A stretch of DNA of 20,980 nt from Entrophospora sp. SA101 (GCA_958430865.1 CAUDNR010004377.1:26895-47874); one strand, 5' to 3'; shown: positions 9,923 through 19,728, counted from the first letter of the stretch. Notes: a model not told the origin generated them from the sequence alone. Made by a program: numbers and translations.

Positions 9923-10379
9923 TTATTCGTCACTATTAAAATTATTTACATCTATCCTTGAATGTTTTGTTGATTGATCAGGTGAAGTATTCTCTGGTTC
10001 TAACATAAATTTCACATCTTCATAGATTCCATGTCTTAAAGCAATTTTCCTGGCTAATCAATCATAAATTTAAGTAACTAATAATTGTTTAAATATAAAA
10101 AGTATAACAAAGATATATTACCTATTTCAAGTGAAACCCTATTAATATAATAACAAATAAAAAATAAGAATTATTTTCATGGAAATTTCAGGAAAAAAAG
10201 CAAACTTACCAAACTCCTTCAAATCGTCCTTTTTCAATAACTCTACACTCCAAGTTCTCTTCTTTGAGCTTTTCAAGTATCTGTTTCCATTTTTCATCTT
10301 TGGGATATTTAACACATAATAAATGAGAGACATTAACTTCATTTATGTCCATACTAGTCCAAATATTGTAGTCATCCAT
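9923..10379 (-). CDS. Small APSES/KilA-N-like DNA-binding domain protein, three exons, 105 aa
   Basis: Exons on the minus strand are 10379-10210 (170 nt), 10138-10122 (17 nt) and 10053-9923 (131 nt including TAA). Donors are GTAAGT and GTAATA, acceptors are TAG in both cases, and all phases agree. The start is the only ATG after an in-frame TGA upstream. The protein begins MDDYNIWTSMDINEVNVSHL and then has a charged helix (KWKQILEKLKEEN) followed by GRFEGVWVSLEIARKIALRH. This follows the layout of APSES domains of Swi6/Mbp1/StuA-type regulators: an N-terminal strand with a VNAT-like motif, then a basic helix, then a G-[KR]-[YF]-x-G-x-W-V-x-L-x-x-A block. Known APSES proteins are transcription factors or their partners and usually carry ankyrin repeats or long tails. 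Here only a 33-residue acidic polar tail follows, so this may be a stand-alone binder or an antagonist. The family call rests on motif resemblance only. Confidence 0.7.
10122..10138 (-). other. 17-nt microexon of the APSES-like gene
   Basis: The exon supplies the last base of the Trp codon, then V-S-L-E-I, then the first base of an Ala codon. These residues form the core of the conserved W-V-x-L-E-x-A motif. Reading through either flanking intron hits a stop codon soon, so both introns must be removed for the domain to form. Confidence 0.6.
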
Positions 10380-11359
10380 TTCAAAACTAATCAGTGAATT
10401 ATTATTTCAAAAAAAATAATTTCATCAATTAGAGAGATTTTATCACGGGAAAATTTTTTTGTTACACATAAATTTATAAACGCGCGCATTCAAATAATAA
10501 AAATTAAAAATCTTTTTCCTTTCTTTATTTAAAGATAAAGATATTATCCTGTCCTTAAACTAATCAAGCTTGCTGAAAAGAAATCATTTTTTATGTTATA
10601 AAATTTTTTTGGAGAGAATCATCTACAAATTACAAAATTGAAAATGAAGGCGTGAGAAGTATCTTCCTAAATATATTATCAATAAAGCTAAGCAAATGTG
10701 TTCTTGGGTAATTCCTAATCTATTCATTGCTTGCTTTGTGGGAATAATAAGAGTGCTTACATAGCTAATGAAGATTATCAGATTTGGAAATCATAAACTT
10801 AGATTAAGAAGATAATGATCCAGAATATGGTATGAAAATTAGTACATTTTCCAACAACACCAAAATCTCCCAAAGCAAACACCTTGTCTAACTTACCCTT
10901 TGTTGATACCAATGTAACCAAAGAATTATAACACCTTCTGCATAATAAAAATAATAATAAAATTTCTTGTGTTTCAACAATAATTAATTTGTTTCAAAAT
11001 AAAATGTCTAATTATTATAAAATAGTTTCAACAAAAATCGAAGTTTTGGCTACAAATTATAGCTTTGACACAGTGATTGAGTTTCGGCAGAGTAACTGAG
11101 TTTCAAATTATTAGTTTCTGCATCATCACAATTTAGTTTAGGCAAACTTTTATAGCACACCATATATAAGGCCATTTGGATTATTTTTGATAGGACGCAA
11201 AAGATTTAAATGTCAATTACGGTTTGTTCTTTGTGATTAAGATGGTTTCTTTCTTTAATGGTACCTTCAAACAAGGACTTATTTTCGTTTTAAATCCTTG
11301 TTGTTTAATATACTTTATACTAACTTTCCAAGTTGGAAAATGTAAACTAGAACACAATT
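10380..11359. other. Upstream flank of the APSES-like gene, no firm gene
   Basis: The promoter of the minus-strand APSES-like gene must lie at the left of this stretch. A 37-codon plus-strand fragment near 10650-10760 (REKYLPKYIINKAKQMCSWV) looks protein-like but has no start and no continuation. GTTTC words recur around 10970-11110. Confidence 0.35.
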
Positions 11360-11560
11360 TTATGTATTTGGCTCTTCATTTTCCTCCTCCTCCTCCTCAA
11401 TGACATCACTATCTTCAGAAATGTTCTCTAAAAATGTGGTGGTTGGTATAAGTTAACTTTTGCTTTTGGAATCATTCGAAAGTTCAAGTTTGTTCATGAT
11501 TAGAGTTTTGTAAATACATTGTGACCAACAAAGTTTTAAGGGATAAAATTTATTAAAAAA
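11360..11560 (-). pseudogene. Possible terminal exon or relic with Glu-rich tail
   Basis: On the minus strand a frame around 11557-11440 reads KLCWSQCIYKTLIMNKLELS then NDSKSK. A 30-nt GT..AG stretch separates it from NISEDSDVIEEEEEENEEPN and TAA at 11362-11360. Thirty bases is very short for a spliceosomal intron, so this may instead be an indel-damaged relic. The plus-strand frame over the same bases encodes a poly-Pro shadow. Confidence 0.2.
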
Positions 11561-11902
11561 AAATATCCTTTCATTGTATAACATTAAAAATCTTACATGC
11601 AGAATGCATTTGTGTGTAATCTATTTTCCCATTATTATTTTTTTAAATTATGTACCAAAAATATTAAATGTTACACGTAATATATTTTTAAAGTAGTTTT
11701 CAAAAACTTCAAAGCTAGCTATCATACCGGATATTTTGTCCATCACAGGGGACTATGATTTTATACGGCAATGCATGCAATAAAAGTAAATTATGCATCA
11801 ATTATTATTATTATTGATTTTATAGTGGTAAAATTTATTATCGCCTAATTAGTATAGATAACAACCTTTTATAGACTCTTCATAACTTGGCTAGATTTTT
11901 AC

Positions 11903-11998
11903 ACACAGACAGACTCGATAAGTCAGCCCGCAGTAATCAATTGTTTAAAGTACTCAATAGTATAAATTATGCGGCTGACTTATCGAGTCTGTCTGTGT
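11903..11998. repeat. Perfect 26-bp inverted repeat with 44-bp loop
   Basis: Bases 11903-11928 (starting ACACAGACAGACTCGATAAG) are the exact reverse complement of 11973-11998. One-base bulges allow a few more pairs on the loop side. The arms have higher GC than the surroundings. It could be a fold-back MITE, the remains of a small inverted-repeat transposon, or a hairpin transcript; no target duplication is obvious. Confidence 0.85.
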
Positions 11999-11999
11999 A

Positions 12000-12637
12000 T
12001 ATAGAATAACAATATATATATATATTATAATAATAACAAAAAAATAAACTTTTCTGCAGATCATTGGCGGACTATTACTATAAATATTAAAATGTGTCAC
12101 ACTATTACTTGTCGAATTGAATGTTTGGGTTCGAATTAATAATTTTGAGATAGAAATGGTTGAAGCATATGGACCACTGAATATTAGAATATTAGAATAT
12201 TCGTTCATTTTGTACAAAATATAATTCACATGGTGAAAGCTTAGGTTCTCAAAATTATGCATGTAAAATGTTTTATTAATGACCATAATCTTTAACATAT
12301 AATTCATGGCATTACGTTGTTTTGTGACAAGCATAAATTTTTGAACACAAACCTGCCAAGTGTTTATTAAAAAATGACTACTGGTAGAAAAATGTAATCC
12401 ACAATTGTGAACCATGTTGAACATAACAACCGTTCTTACAATATTCTATTGTGTAAACATATTTTTTTCGAATAATTAAAATGGTTTGAATTGAACGATT
12501 GAATATTCGAACCAAAAATTTTTAATGAACCAGTCCGTACGCAGGTTCTGTATTTAATTTCTCCAATGAATCAATTGACAAATTTTGGCAATCACTATCT
12601 AAGAAGCATTTATACTTTGTTTCACATTGCAACCTGA
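12000..12637. other. AT-rich spacer with one long but unconvincing open frame
   Basis: A minus-strand frame of 156 codons runs 12424-11954 and is long for this base composition, but it is Met/Ile/Asn/His-rich, ends in a poly-Ile stretch and runs through the right arm of the hairpin at 11973-11998 to stop in its loop. GAATATTA is repeated three times near 12178-12201. Confidence 0.3.
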
Positions 12638-12886
12638 AATAGGAAGCCAAGCTTTGAAATTAATGGTAATTGTTGTAGAAATATTGATTTAGATCAAGAA
12701 TGCTATCCACCAGTTGATTTCTCGGATCTTTCCTTATGTGTTGCAAGAAAGAAGGAAGGGTTAAGTATTTTACATGTTATAAAAAGTCCTCTCCAAGATG
12801 ATTTGGATGTGGTCAGAACATGTATGCAAATTTTGGGGCTCAAAATTATCAAATTTAAATTTAATTACAAGGGCTGGGAATATTAA
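12638..12886 (+). pseudogene. Coding-like fragment of 82 codons without start, unknown
   Basis: The frame is open from after TGA 12635-12637 to TAA 12884-12886. It contains LDQECYPPVDFSDLSLCVAR and then KKEGLSILHVIKSPLQDDLD, with composition typical of a globular protein and locally higher GC. There is no ATG in frame at its start, so it would be a terminal exon or a fragment of a decayed gene. No family recognised. Confidence 0.3.
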
Positions 12887-12889
12887 CAA

Positions 12890-14234
12890 AATAACAATAA
12901 TAACACATATAAAGTTTTTCATTTCATTGCCATTTTTGTGAACGGGTTTGTAAAAATTACTGTTAAAAAACCAGCCTTACAAGAATTACTGTACCACAAC
13001 TTTTGATAGAATAAGAATGTTCCAAAATTGAAAGATAACAGGTCCAATTTTGAAATTCATGATAACGAAAATCAATCATGTATAATTATATTTAATTTTA
13101 AATGGTGTATAATAGTACCTTGTTATGGCAATATATGTCTAAAAAAGAAACATTAAAATTTCTGTAACCTGAAATAATTTCAATCTCGACTGTGGGCTAG
13201 ACTGTTCTATTTCAAAAACCTTATTGTTAAAACTTTCCATCAATTCCATTAATAATAATGATGCCAAGCATACTCCTTCTTTTTCCCTTAAAAAACATTT
13301 AACGAAAATGAACCACCAAGTGGAGCGGAATTATATAATTGGAGCTTAAAATCAAAAGGTAATCGACATTGTTTACATTTACCAAGGTATTAGTATCTAT
13401 TTAAATTTGTAACATTTACCCCAGGACACAAAACTTCCTGTGAAAATTTCGGAGAAAAATAATAACATGATAATAACAAAAATGCAGGAATAATTAAACC
13501 GGCAAATTTAAATTAGTGTTCGTGCAGTGTATCCACCCAAAAAAAACAAACCCAAATAAACTGATATGACTAAATTCGGAGAGGTGATACAATATGATAA
13601 ACATCTATTATTCGGCTTTGAAACATTTTTTCATTATAAAAAAACAAATAATTTCTCTGCCAATGTGAATGGGAAACTTACCCTATAAAATTTCTTCGTT
13701 CGTTCTTTTTTAAATAAATTATTTTAAAAAATATATATATTATTTATTAATATTATATTCAAAATATTGTAACAAGTCAGAAACTGTTTATAATACACTC
13801 TAATAAAATACTCGATAGAAATGAATTGCTCATTTTGCAGAACATCAATAGAATAATCATAAATCCCGTAAAAAATAAAATTATAATGTTTGTAAAACGC
13901 ACATCTTATCAAAAGTTTAACCTCTATTAACCAAACGGCGCATTTTGCAAGTATTTACTGAATGGCAAATTTGATTTTTTACAAGTGGTTTGTGTGTTTT
14001 TTTTCCTGGGCAAAAAATATATTCCCTTATTATTATATCAAAGAATTAAATGTTCCAGAGACAAAAAAATTGAAAAATCCTTGTAACTCGATCTGATATT
14101 TTTTCTTTTATATGGGTTTTGAACTGAATTACTACAGAGCATATACACGCAAGAAATAAAAATACGGTAGCGGTGATGGCGGCGGTGACTGTTAATTCAA
14201 AGAAAATAAAATTTTATTGTTTTAACATAACGAC
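12890..14234. other. AT-rich spacer, no firm gene
   Basis: A 33-codon plus-strand fragment near 13295-13395 (NENEPPSGAELYNWSLKSKG) is protein-like without a start. Otherwise I see only AT-rich sequence, including a minus-strand Ile/Tyr-rich frame at 13724-13912 with low-complexity character. Confidence 0.35.
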
Positions 14235-14325
14235 TAGCGTTTTCATATATCAAAACTAAACTTGATGGCAAACCTTTCGCCCTTTGCACAGTTGCAAAAT
14301 TATATATTTTTGAAAACCAACATTA
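14235..14325 (+). mobile_element. hAT-like MITE, copy C, internally deleted
   Basis: TAGCGTTTTC at 14235 and CCAACATTA at 14325 correspond to the ends of copy A, and the stretch CAAAACTAAACTTGATGGCAAACC..GTTGCAAAA matches its right half. About half of the interior is missing. It lies downstream of the Gln-rich gene's stop codon and shows no clear target duplication. Confidence 0.55.
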
Positions 14326-14438
14326 ACAAAATAAAATAAATAGATAACAAATAATTACAACTATAATAAATGCAATAATTTTATCTCGATGACAAAGGAA
14401 TGTTATAAAAAAGAATGAAAAGTACTATATATTATCAA

Positions 14439-15026
14439 TTATATACGTCTTAACTTAATGAAATCTTGTTCCAATTCAACATATTGTTGATTCATTTTTG
14501 TAATATAATCCTTAATTAGTAACAAACGATCAGAAATTCTTAAAATTAAAGGGTCATCACCATCATTACTATTGATGCCATAATGAATATTGGACGAAGG
14601 AATATTTAAATTTAGGCAATCATTGTAAATTGTAGGTGATGGCGTAGACGAGTTTTCTTTAACGCATGGTATTTGTCGCTGTTTCTGTGGTTGTTGTGAT
14701 AAAACTTGAGTTGGAGTAATCATATGGTTTCTGTTGTTTCTATTTTGATTATAATGTTCATAACTTTGAAGGATGTAATTTTGAATTCGTTGCTGTTGAA
14801 TTTGCCGAGCATAACTTTTTTGTTGTTGATCTAAGTTCGGTTGATCATAATCTTGGTTGAAATTTTGTTGCTGTTGAGGAAGATGATGATGTTGGTCGGG
14901 ATTTTGAATTGGTTGAAAACTTTGATTGGTGTTTTGGATTGGCCAAAAAAAAACTTGGTCAAGATTTTGAATTTGTTGGGGTTGCTGACCATTCTGATTT
15001 TGTTGTTGCTGATAATTATAAGTCAT
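14439..15026 (-). CDS. Gln/Asn-rich protein of 195 aa with helical C-terminus
   Basis: A single open frame from ATG 15026 to TAA 14439 starts MTYNYQQQQNQNGQQPQQIQ. The first 120 residues are dominated by Gln, Asn and aromatic residues, a composition like prion-like or intrinsically disordered proteins. The last 64 residues (132-195) have ordinary composition and a predicted helix, DPLILRISDRLLLIKDYITK followed by MNQQYVELEQDFIKLRRI, which could form a short coiled coil. There is no signal peptide or membrane segment. Two disabled relatives lie within 5 kb (18430-18800 and 19109-19528), and all three keep the most similarity in the C-terminal block or its edge. That supports it being a real gene family. 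Function is unknown. A truncated MITE copy lies about 110 bases beyond its stop. Confidence 0.7.
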   Translation of the reverse strand: MTYNYQQQQNQNGQQPQQIQNLDQVFFWPIQNTNQSFQPIQNPDQHHHLPQQQQNFNQDYDQPNLDQQQKSYARQIQQQRIQNYILQSYEHYNQNRNNRNHMITPTQVLSQQPQKQRQIPCVKENSSTPSPTIYNDCLNLNIPSSNIHYGINSNDGDDPLILRISDRLLLIKDYITKMNQQYVELEQDFIKLRRI

Positions 15027-16003
15027 TTTTTGTTTTATAATTATTTATTTTACTTGTTATTATTATTATAAATTTTAATTATTTTATAATTATTCGTTTT
15101 TATAAAAAATTTTGATAACAGAAAAGTAATAAATTTAACCTTTTATAATCATTTTTTTATTTGAACGTTTTCTCATTCTACATTCATGCTGAGAATGTTT
15201 GGTGTAACGTTATACATAAGTACTTTACAGTCAAAACTTTATAATGCGATTGGTTTTACGTTTATTCAATTCATTTAATTATTAAAAATGGTGGAGGATT
15301 GGTACTGTTGTGCATGACAATAATATCAAATATAAATTACTTTATTTAGGAATTTTTATAATATTTTGGTTAAGGAGTAGTAGCTCTTCGTATAAGGTTT
15401 ACATAACATAATTGGCTCGTGTTAATATGTATTCGGTAAACAGAACAATTAGGACCTATATTTAAATTGATATATGCCTGTTAGAAAATTAGTATATCAA
15501 TAAAATTTACATAAGAGGACCGAAACTATATAGATAGGTTTCTATTGTTATTGTTATCGCAATGTTAGTGCTAGTGCTATAAATTTCCGGAAATTATAAG
15601 ATTTTCTTTGTACATATGGTCATATTTACATATTCTCTTACCTTACAATTATCCGAGCTCCTAAATAATTCATAACCTTCGTTTCAATGTTTTTATTCTA
15701 TAATGTATATTTATTAATTTGAAAAATTGATTTTTAATACAATAATTATCAGCTTACAAGTTGTGTCTGGTTTGATAATTTGTATACTATTCTCTCATGA
15801 ACATGTCCATGTCAAATTTTTGCTTTATAAGATTTTACTTTTTCAGAATTAATACAAAAAGGCGGCTGTCTAGTCTCATCTTCTGAACATTATTATTTAT
15901 TTCTATTACATCGGGGACACATCCATTACATCCATAGGTCGAGTTTCTTCACAAGATTTGTTTGTCACTATTCCATCATATTTAACATTCCTTGAATTTC
16001 ATC
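15027..16003. other. Upstream flank of the Gln-rich gene and AT-rich spacer
   Basis: The promoter of the minus-strand Gln-rich gene lies at the left side; TATAAAAC at about 15031-15040 on the minus strand sits close to the start codon. No coding segment is convincing apart from a 37-codon scrap near 15885-15995 just before the candidate gene at 16004. Confidence 0.4.
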
Positions 16004-16879
16004 ATGGACACCTATCTATTAGATTTATCCTGTATGCATCACAAACAATTATCACATCTGTTGCATTCAGGCGAAAGTGGCAAGAATATCTCCATGAAAT
16101 TATCTACAAGCGACATTGATAATTGTCTGGACAGAATAATATCATCTCAAAGATTTTTACTGCCATAAGGTTAGAAATTGATTTTCTTCATTTTCACTTT
16201 TAAATTCTTTTCTTTGTTATTTATCATTCCAAGTAATGAAACGAACGTCAAGGGAAAATTTTATCAGCCGGCTGACATCACTAATTTATTTAATTAATTA
16301 AGTAATATTTTTTTAAAAAAAAATAGTAATAAAAAAATTTAATATTTAATCACCTTTAATACGTTGATTTGATGGCCTAGTAATTGTTTCTAATTCTATT
16401 TACACCATCACACTTTTCATTTAGTTTACTTTATTGCAATTCTATTAAAAAAGATAAGCAATTATGAGTATTGTATATTTAAAAACATACATCAACTCAT
16501 TTGCAAGAGTTTTTGTTTTTTAAAGGTGCTTTCTCAATGTAAAGCTTGTTTTTTTTTGATGCTGAAATGAAGAAAAGACCTTGAAATATATATTTACAAA
16601 TCTTGTTTGCAAGATTTTTGTCTTGTTAACCTCCAAAATAAAATTATCAACGATATTGATGAATTGGTAAAAATGGTCGAAGAGATGTATGTATCCTTCA
16701 TTAAAATGCTTTTTTTACCTTTTTACCTCAACTCAAGAAATTCAAATGAAATCAATCAATCAATCACGTATTATTTTTTCCGAGCAATTAACGTTAGTAC
16801 AAGTTTACATACCACAAAAATTAAAGTTTTGTTAGTAATACTAATACAAAGTTACGATTTCACATTTGTTGATAATTAA
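16004..16879 (+). pseudogene. Candidate multi-exon gene or relic of unknown function
   Basis: ATG 16004 opens 54 codons of well-mixed composition (MDTYLLDLSCMHHKQLSHLL, later KLSTSDIDNCLDRIISSQRF) ending at TAA 16166-16168. One base later there is an AAG/GTTAGA donor-like site. A second coding-like block at 16614-16686 (FCLVNLQNKIINDIDELVKM) is bounded by TTTGCAAG and a strong GTATGT donor. It is followed by a 51-nt intron-like stretch with a pyrimidine tract, CTCAAC branch site and AAG acceptor at 16737, and then an open frame to 16879. Phases of the first two blocks agree, but the TAA lies one codon before the junction. I read this as a recently disabled gene or a wrongly placed first donor. 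I recognise no family. Confidence 0.35.
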
Positions 16880-17746
16880 GCACAAGTTTACGTATGCCGC
16901 CAACAATTATTGACCAATTTTTATGTAATACATTGTATGCAGGAATGTCATAATATCACGTGACTCGGACGATTTTTAGAATTTGCTGTCGTGGTGCAAA
17001 AAGGTCATTTTGTATTCAAGTCATCTTGAGTTGCCAATATATGCCTAGCACAACAAGCCAAAGGTTCTTCAAAAGAAGTTTGTAAGAAGAGAATAATAAT
17101 GAATGAAGGTTATTTTTATATTAGCAGTTGCAAGTTTAGGGTCAAAATTATATGGAAAATATTATATGTAACACACAAAACACATGACTTTTAAAAGCTA
17201 TATAACCAATAAAGCATTTATCTAGATGATAGATTATAATAGCTAGGAAAATATCGTCTTGATTTTTTTCGGATAAACACTCGATATTTCTATCAAGTTT
17301 CAAGGTTGATTTGTGACCTGCATTTTAGCAGATATAGTAGTAATTAAAAAAAAATGGTAATGCTTATTCCTGGGCATAATAACCTCTAATTTTGGCCTAC
17401 TATTTGATAATTGTGGACTTGCGATAAACATTTCGGGTCCAAGTTGGCCCATCAATAAAGATAATTTATTATTTAATTGCTCGCAAGTTCGCTGTGATAA
17501 AATTAAATTTTAAACTAAATTTTGATACCTTCAGTAATATCATGGAATGGTGACCTAAAATTCTTTCAATATAAAATAATCTGGATCGTTTAATTGAATC
17601 AAGGCTCTCTTCCATTAAGATGTTATGGAACTTTCAATCAATTACTTGAAAACTATTCATTTAATTAAAAAAGTTGTTATATATTTTTTAAAAAAAATGC
17701 ACAATAATAATTTAATGATAACTGTTGTACGTGTGAAAATGAAATT
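16880..17746. other. AT-rich spacer
   Basis: A TCACGTGA palindrome (E-box core) is at about 16954-16961. No exon with protein-like composition was found by eye. Confidence 0.35.
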
Positions 17747-17840
17747 ATGTGAATTCGCAATTCACATATGTGAAATTCAAATTAGCCAATCGGAATTTCA
17801 CCCCATTCCATAATATTTCAATTTCACATTTCAATTTCAC
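17747..17840. repeat. Cluster of TTCACAT / ATGTGAA palindromes
   Basis: ATGTGAATT at 17747-17755 pairs with AATTCACAT at 17759-17767 around CGC. CACATATGTG overlaps the right arm, and the words GTGAAATT or AATTTCAC recur up to 17840. It resembles a degraded fold-back element. Confidence 0.5.
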
Positions 17841-17860
17841 ATACAACAATACCAAATACA

Positions 17861-18062
17861 GAGTTGAGAGCTCAATGGCTTTTGAATTGCTTGGCACACT
17901 AAATATAATCGACTCCTTCCTTTCCTTATAAGTTAATTTAAAATGATGCATATCGTAATTGACAAATGCACAGTGATACGCAAGCATTGTGTTGAAAATC
18001 CAATGACTTTTAAATTGCTTGGCACACTAAATATAATCGTCTCTTTCCTCCCTTTTAAATTG
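17861..18062. repeat. Imperfect direct duplication, period 128 bp
   Basis: The segment 17861-17935 recurs at 17989-18062 with a shared core GAATTGCTTGGCACACTAAA versus AAATTGCTTGGCACACTAAA, followed by TATAATCG and a TTCC-rich run. The intervening bases are less alike. Open frames on both strands across it are side effects. Confidence 0.65.
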
Positions 18063-18136
18063 CCAAGTTATCAAGTTCATTACTGCATGACACAAATACA
18101 AATAAATTCTACTGTAATACTAATATACAAAAAAAA

Positions 18137-18412
18137 TTAAAATTTCCGTGCCACACATGCTACATAATATAAATAATAATTTTGTTTACATGCCTTTGTT
18201 AAATAATAGAGAGGTGGTTCTGGATCTAAATATTTTTCGATATGCTTAACTGTGATTGGTTTCGAATATATGTGAGGTGGAAAATCACCATTTCTTTAAA
18301 GATGATCAATGAATGTTCTTGTACGAAGGGTTCTTACATGGAGGTACGATTGTAACACAAATTTGTCTGAATTTTCAAGTTTTTCCGAGGAATTGCGTTT
18401 TGCGAATCGCAT
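18137..18412 (-). pseudogene. Open segment of 91 codons interrupted by one in-frame TAA, unknown
   Basis: From ATG 18412 the frame gives 38 codons (MRFAKRNSSEKLENSDKFVL ..), a TAA at 18298-18296, then 52 more codons in the same frame (NGDFPPHIYSKPITVKHIEK .. LDPEPPLYYLTKACK) to TAA 18139-18137. The second half has low-entropy-free, protein-like composition. Removing a GTAAGA..AAAG stretch over the stop shifts the frame and does not rescue the first half. It abuts the 3' end of the degraded Gln-rich copy. I do not recognise it. A decayed gene is the simplest reading. Confidence 0.4.
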
Positions 18413-18429
18413 CACGAATCATTATTATT

Positions 18430-18800
18430 GGAGTCACAATGAATATTAAATTTAAACGATTATTGTAAATTGTAGGTAATGGCGTAGACAAGTTATAAAG
18501 CAATCGTTGTTATTGTCGCTGTTGTTGTTGTGATAAAATTTGAGTTATCATGACCATGTCGTAACTATTGTTGTTGTTATTTTGATTATACCGTCCATAA
18601 ATTTGAATTTGGTGGTGGATTTGAATTTGTCGAATTTGCTGACCATAACTGTGTTGTTGTTGATCTAGATTTTGAACTTGTTGAAGATCTTATTGTTCTT
18701 GAGAAAGGTGTTGATGGAAATTTGAATTGGTTGAAGAAGAGCTTGATTGGGATTTGGAGTTTGCTGACCATCTTGACTTTGTTGTCGATGATTTAATCAT
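18430..18800 (-). pseudogene. Disabled, 3'-truncated relative of the Gln-rich gene at 14439
   Basis: The minus strand from ATG 18800 aligns by eye with the 14439-15026 gene: a shared lead-in, the ATGGTCAGCAA segment, GATCAACAACAA runs, and the block around TCTACGCCA..CCTACAATTTACAATGATTG. A net loss of about four bases soon after the start shifts the frame. In the conserved-block frame a TAA at 18512-18510 interrupts it. Similarity ends near 18430, before the helical C-terminus. A separate open segment with one stop follows immediately. Confidence 0.65.
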
Positions 18801-19108
18801 TTGTTATTTGTTATAAAAGTTTTAAAGGAATGAAAGAAACCAAAATTTTTTATAAACTTTAAATTATCACAATAAAAGTGTTGTAATGAAAATCGATGAC
18901 ATAGTGGTTGGGCCCAGATAAATGTGCCTTTATGACAATGCTACATCATCATGTGATAATGATTACACCTATTAATATTAATTTAAAACAAAAAACTAAT
19001 TATAAGAAAGTTTGTTTAATTAATCACTTCTGTTTTTCTGCTTCTTTTTTTAAAAAAAAACCAAATAATCAATATAATTAATAACGATTAAATATAAAAC
19101 AAATCAAA

Positions 19109-19528
19109 ATGACTTGTAATTATTAACAAAATGGTCAACAAAGCTTCATCAAATTCCAAATACCGAACAAGTTCTTCAGAAAGTTCAGAAAATTCAGAAA
19201 CAACAAATTTCAAATTTGCGTTCAACACGTCCACAATCAAAATTTAAACTTGTGGTCAATATAATCAAAATAATATCAACAATGACACGTGATGATGATA
19301 CCCCAAGTTTTACCTCAACAATAACAACAATTACTTTATAACTCATTTACAACTTATAATGAATACCTAAATTTAAATATTTCTTTATCCAATAATATTG
19401 ATCATGGCATCAAAAGAGATAATGATCCTTTAATTTTAAGAACTTTTGATCGTTTGTTGATGATTAAAGATTGTATTACAACGATGAATCAACAATATGC
19501 TGAATTGGATTTGAACACGATTTTGTAA
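19109..19528 (+). pseudogene. Disabled full-length relative of the Gln-rich gene at 14439, opposite strand
   Basis: ATGACTTGTAATTAT at 19109 matches the start of the 14439-15026 gene, but the sixth codon is TAA. Further along, a second TAA at 19322-19324 sits in the frame of the conserved C-terminal block. After it the frame is open for 67 codons and reads TTYNEYLNLNIS, then NDPLILRTFDRLLMIKD, then MNQQYAELD. These match residues 132-185 of the intact protein closely. An indel near the end replaces the last residues and stops at 19526-19528. The tail could in principle still be an exon, but there is no ATG placed for it. Confidence 0.7.
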
Positions 19529-19728
19529 GTCAAGACGTTGACATGATGATTTATTGTTCATTTTTATTATTTGCCTATTCTTTGATATGGAGATAAGCTA
19601 TCTGTTATATTAAAATAATAAAATTTGATTTTTAAAAAATATACATGAGAAAATCTCTTAATATCTGAATCAAAAAATATTGAAACTTTAATTCCAACTT
19701 ATATTTTATTTGTAATGGGGTCTGATGC

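Noticed and set aside
10142..10342. Minus-strand frame of 66 codons
   Set aside because: It is a shifted reading of exon 1 of the APSES-like gene; the correct frame starts at 10379 and gives the conserved motif after splicing.
12120..12145. GGGTTCGAATTAA as a tRNA T-arm
   Set aside because: No acceptor stem, anticodon arm or D-arm can be placed around it. I found no tRNA in the window.
11954..12424. Minus-strand open frame of 156 codons
   Set aside because: It is long for this base composition but rich in Met, Ile, Asn and His, has no recognisable motif, and its end is made of a poly-Ile stretch and the hairpin arm. I do not call it a gene.
17745..18140. Several overlapping frames of 60-80 codons on both strands
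   Set aside because: They arise from the palindrome cluster and the 128-bp duplication and have no consistent coding character.
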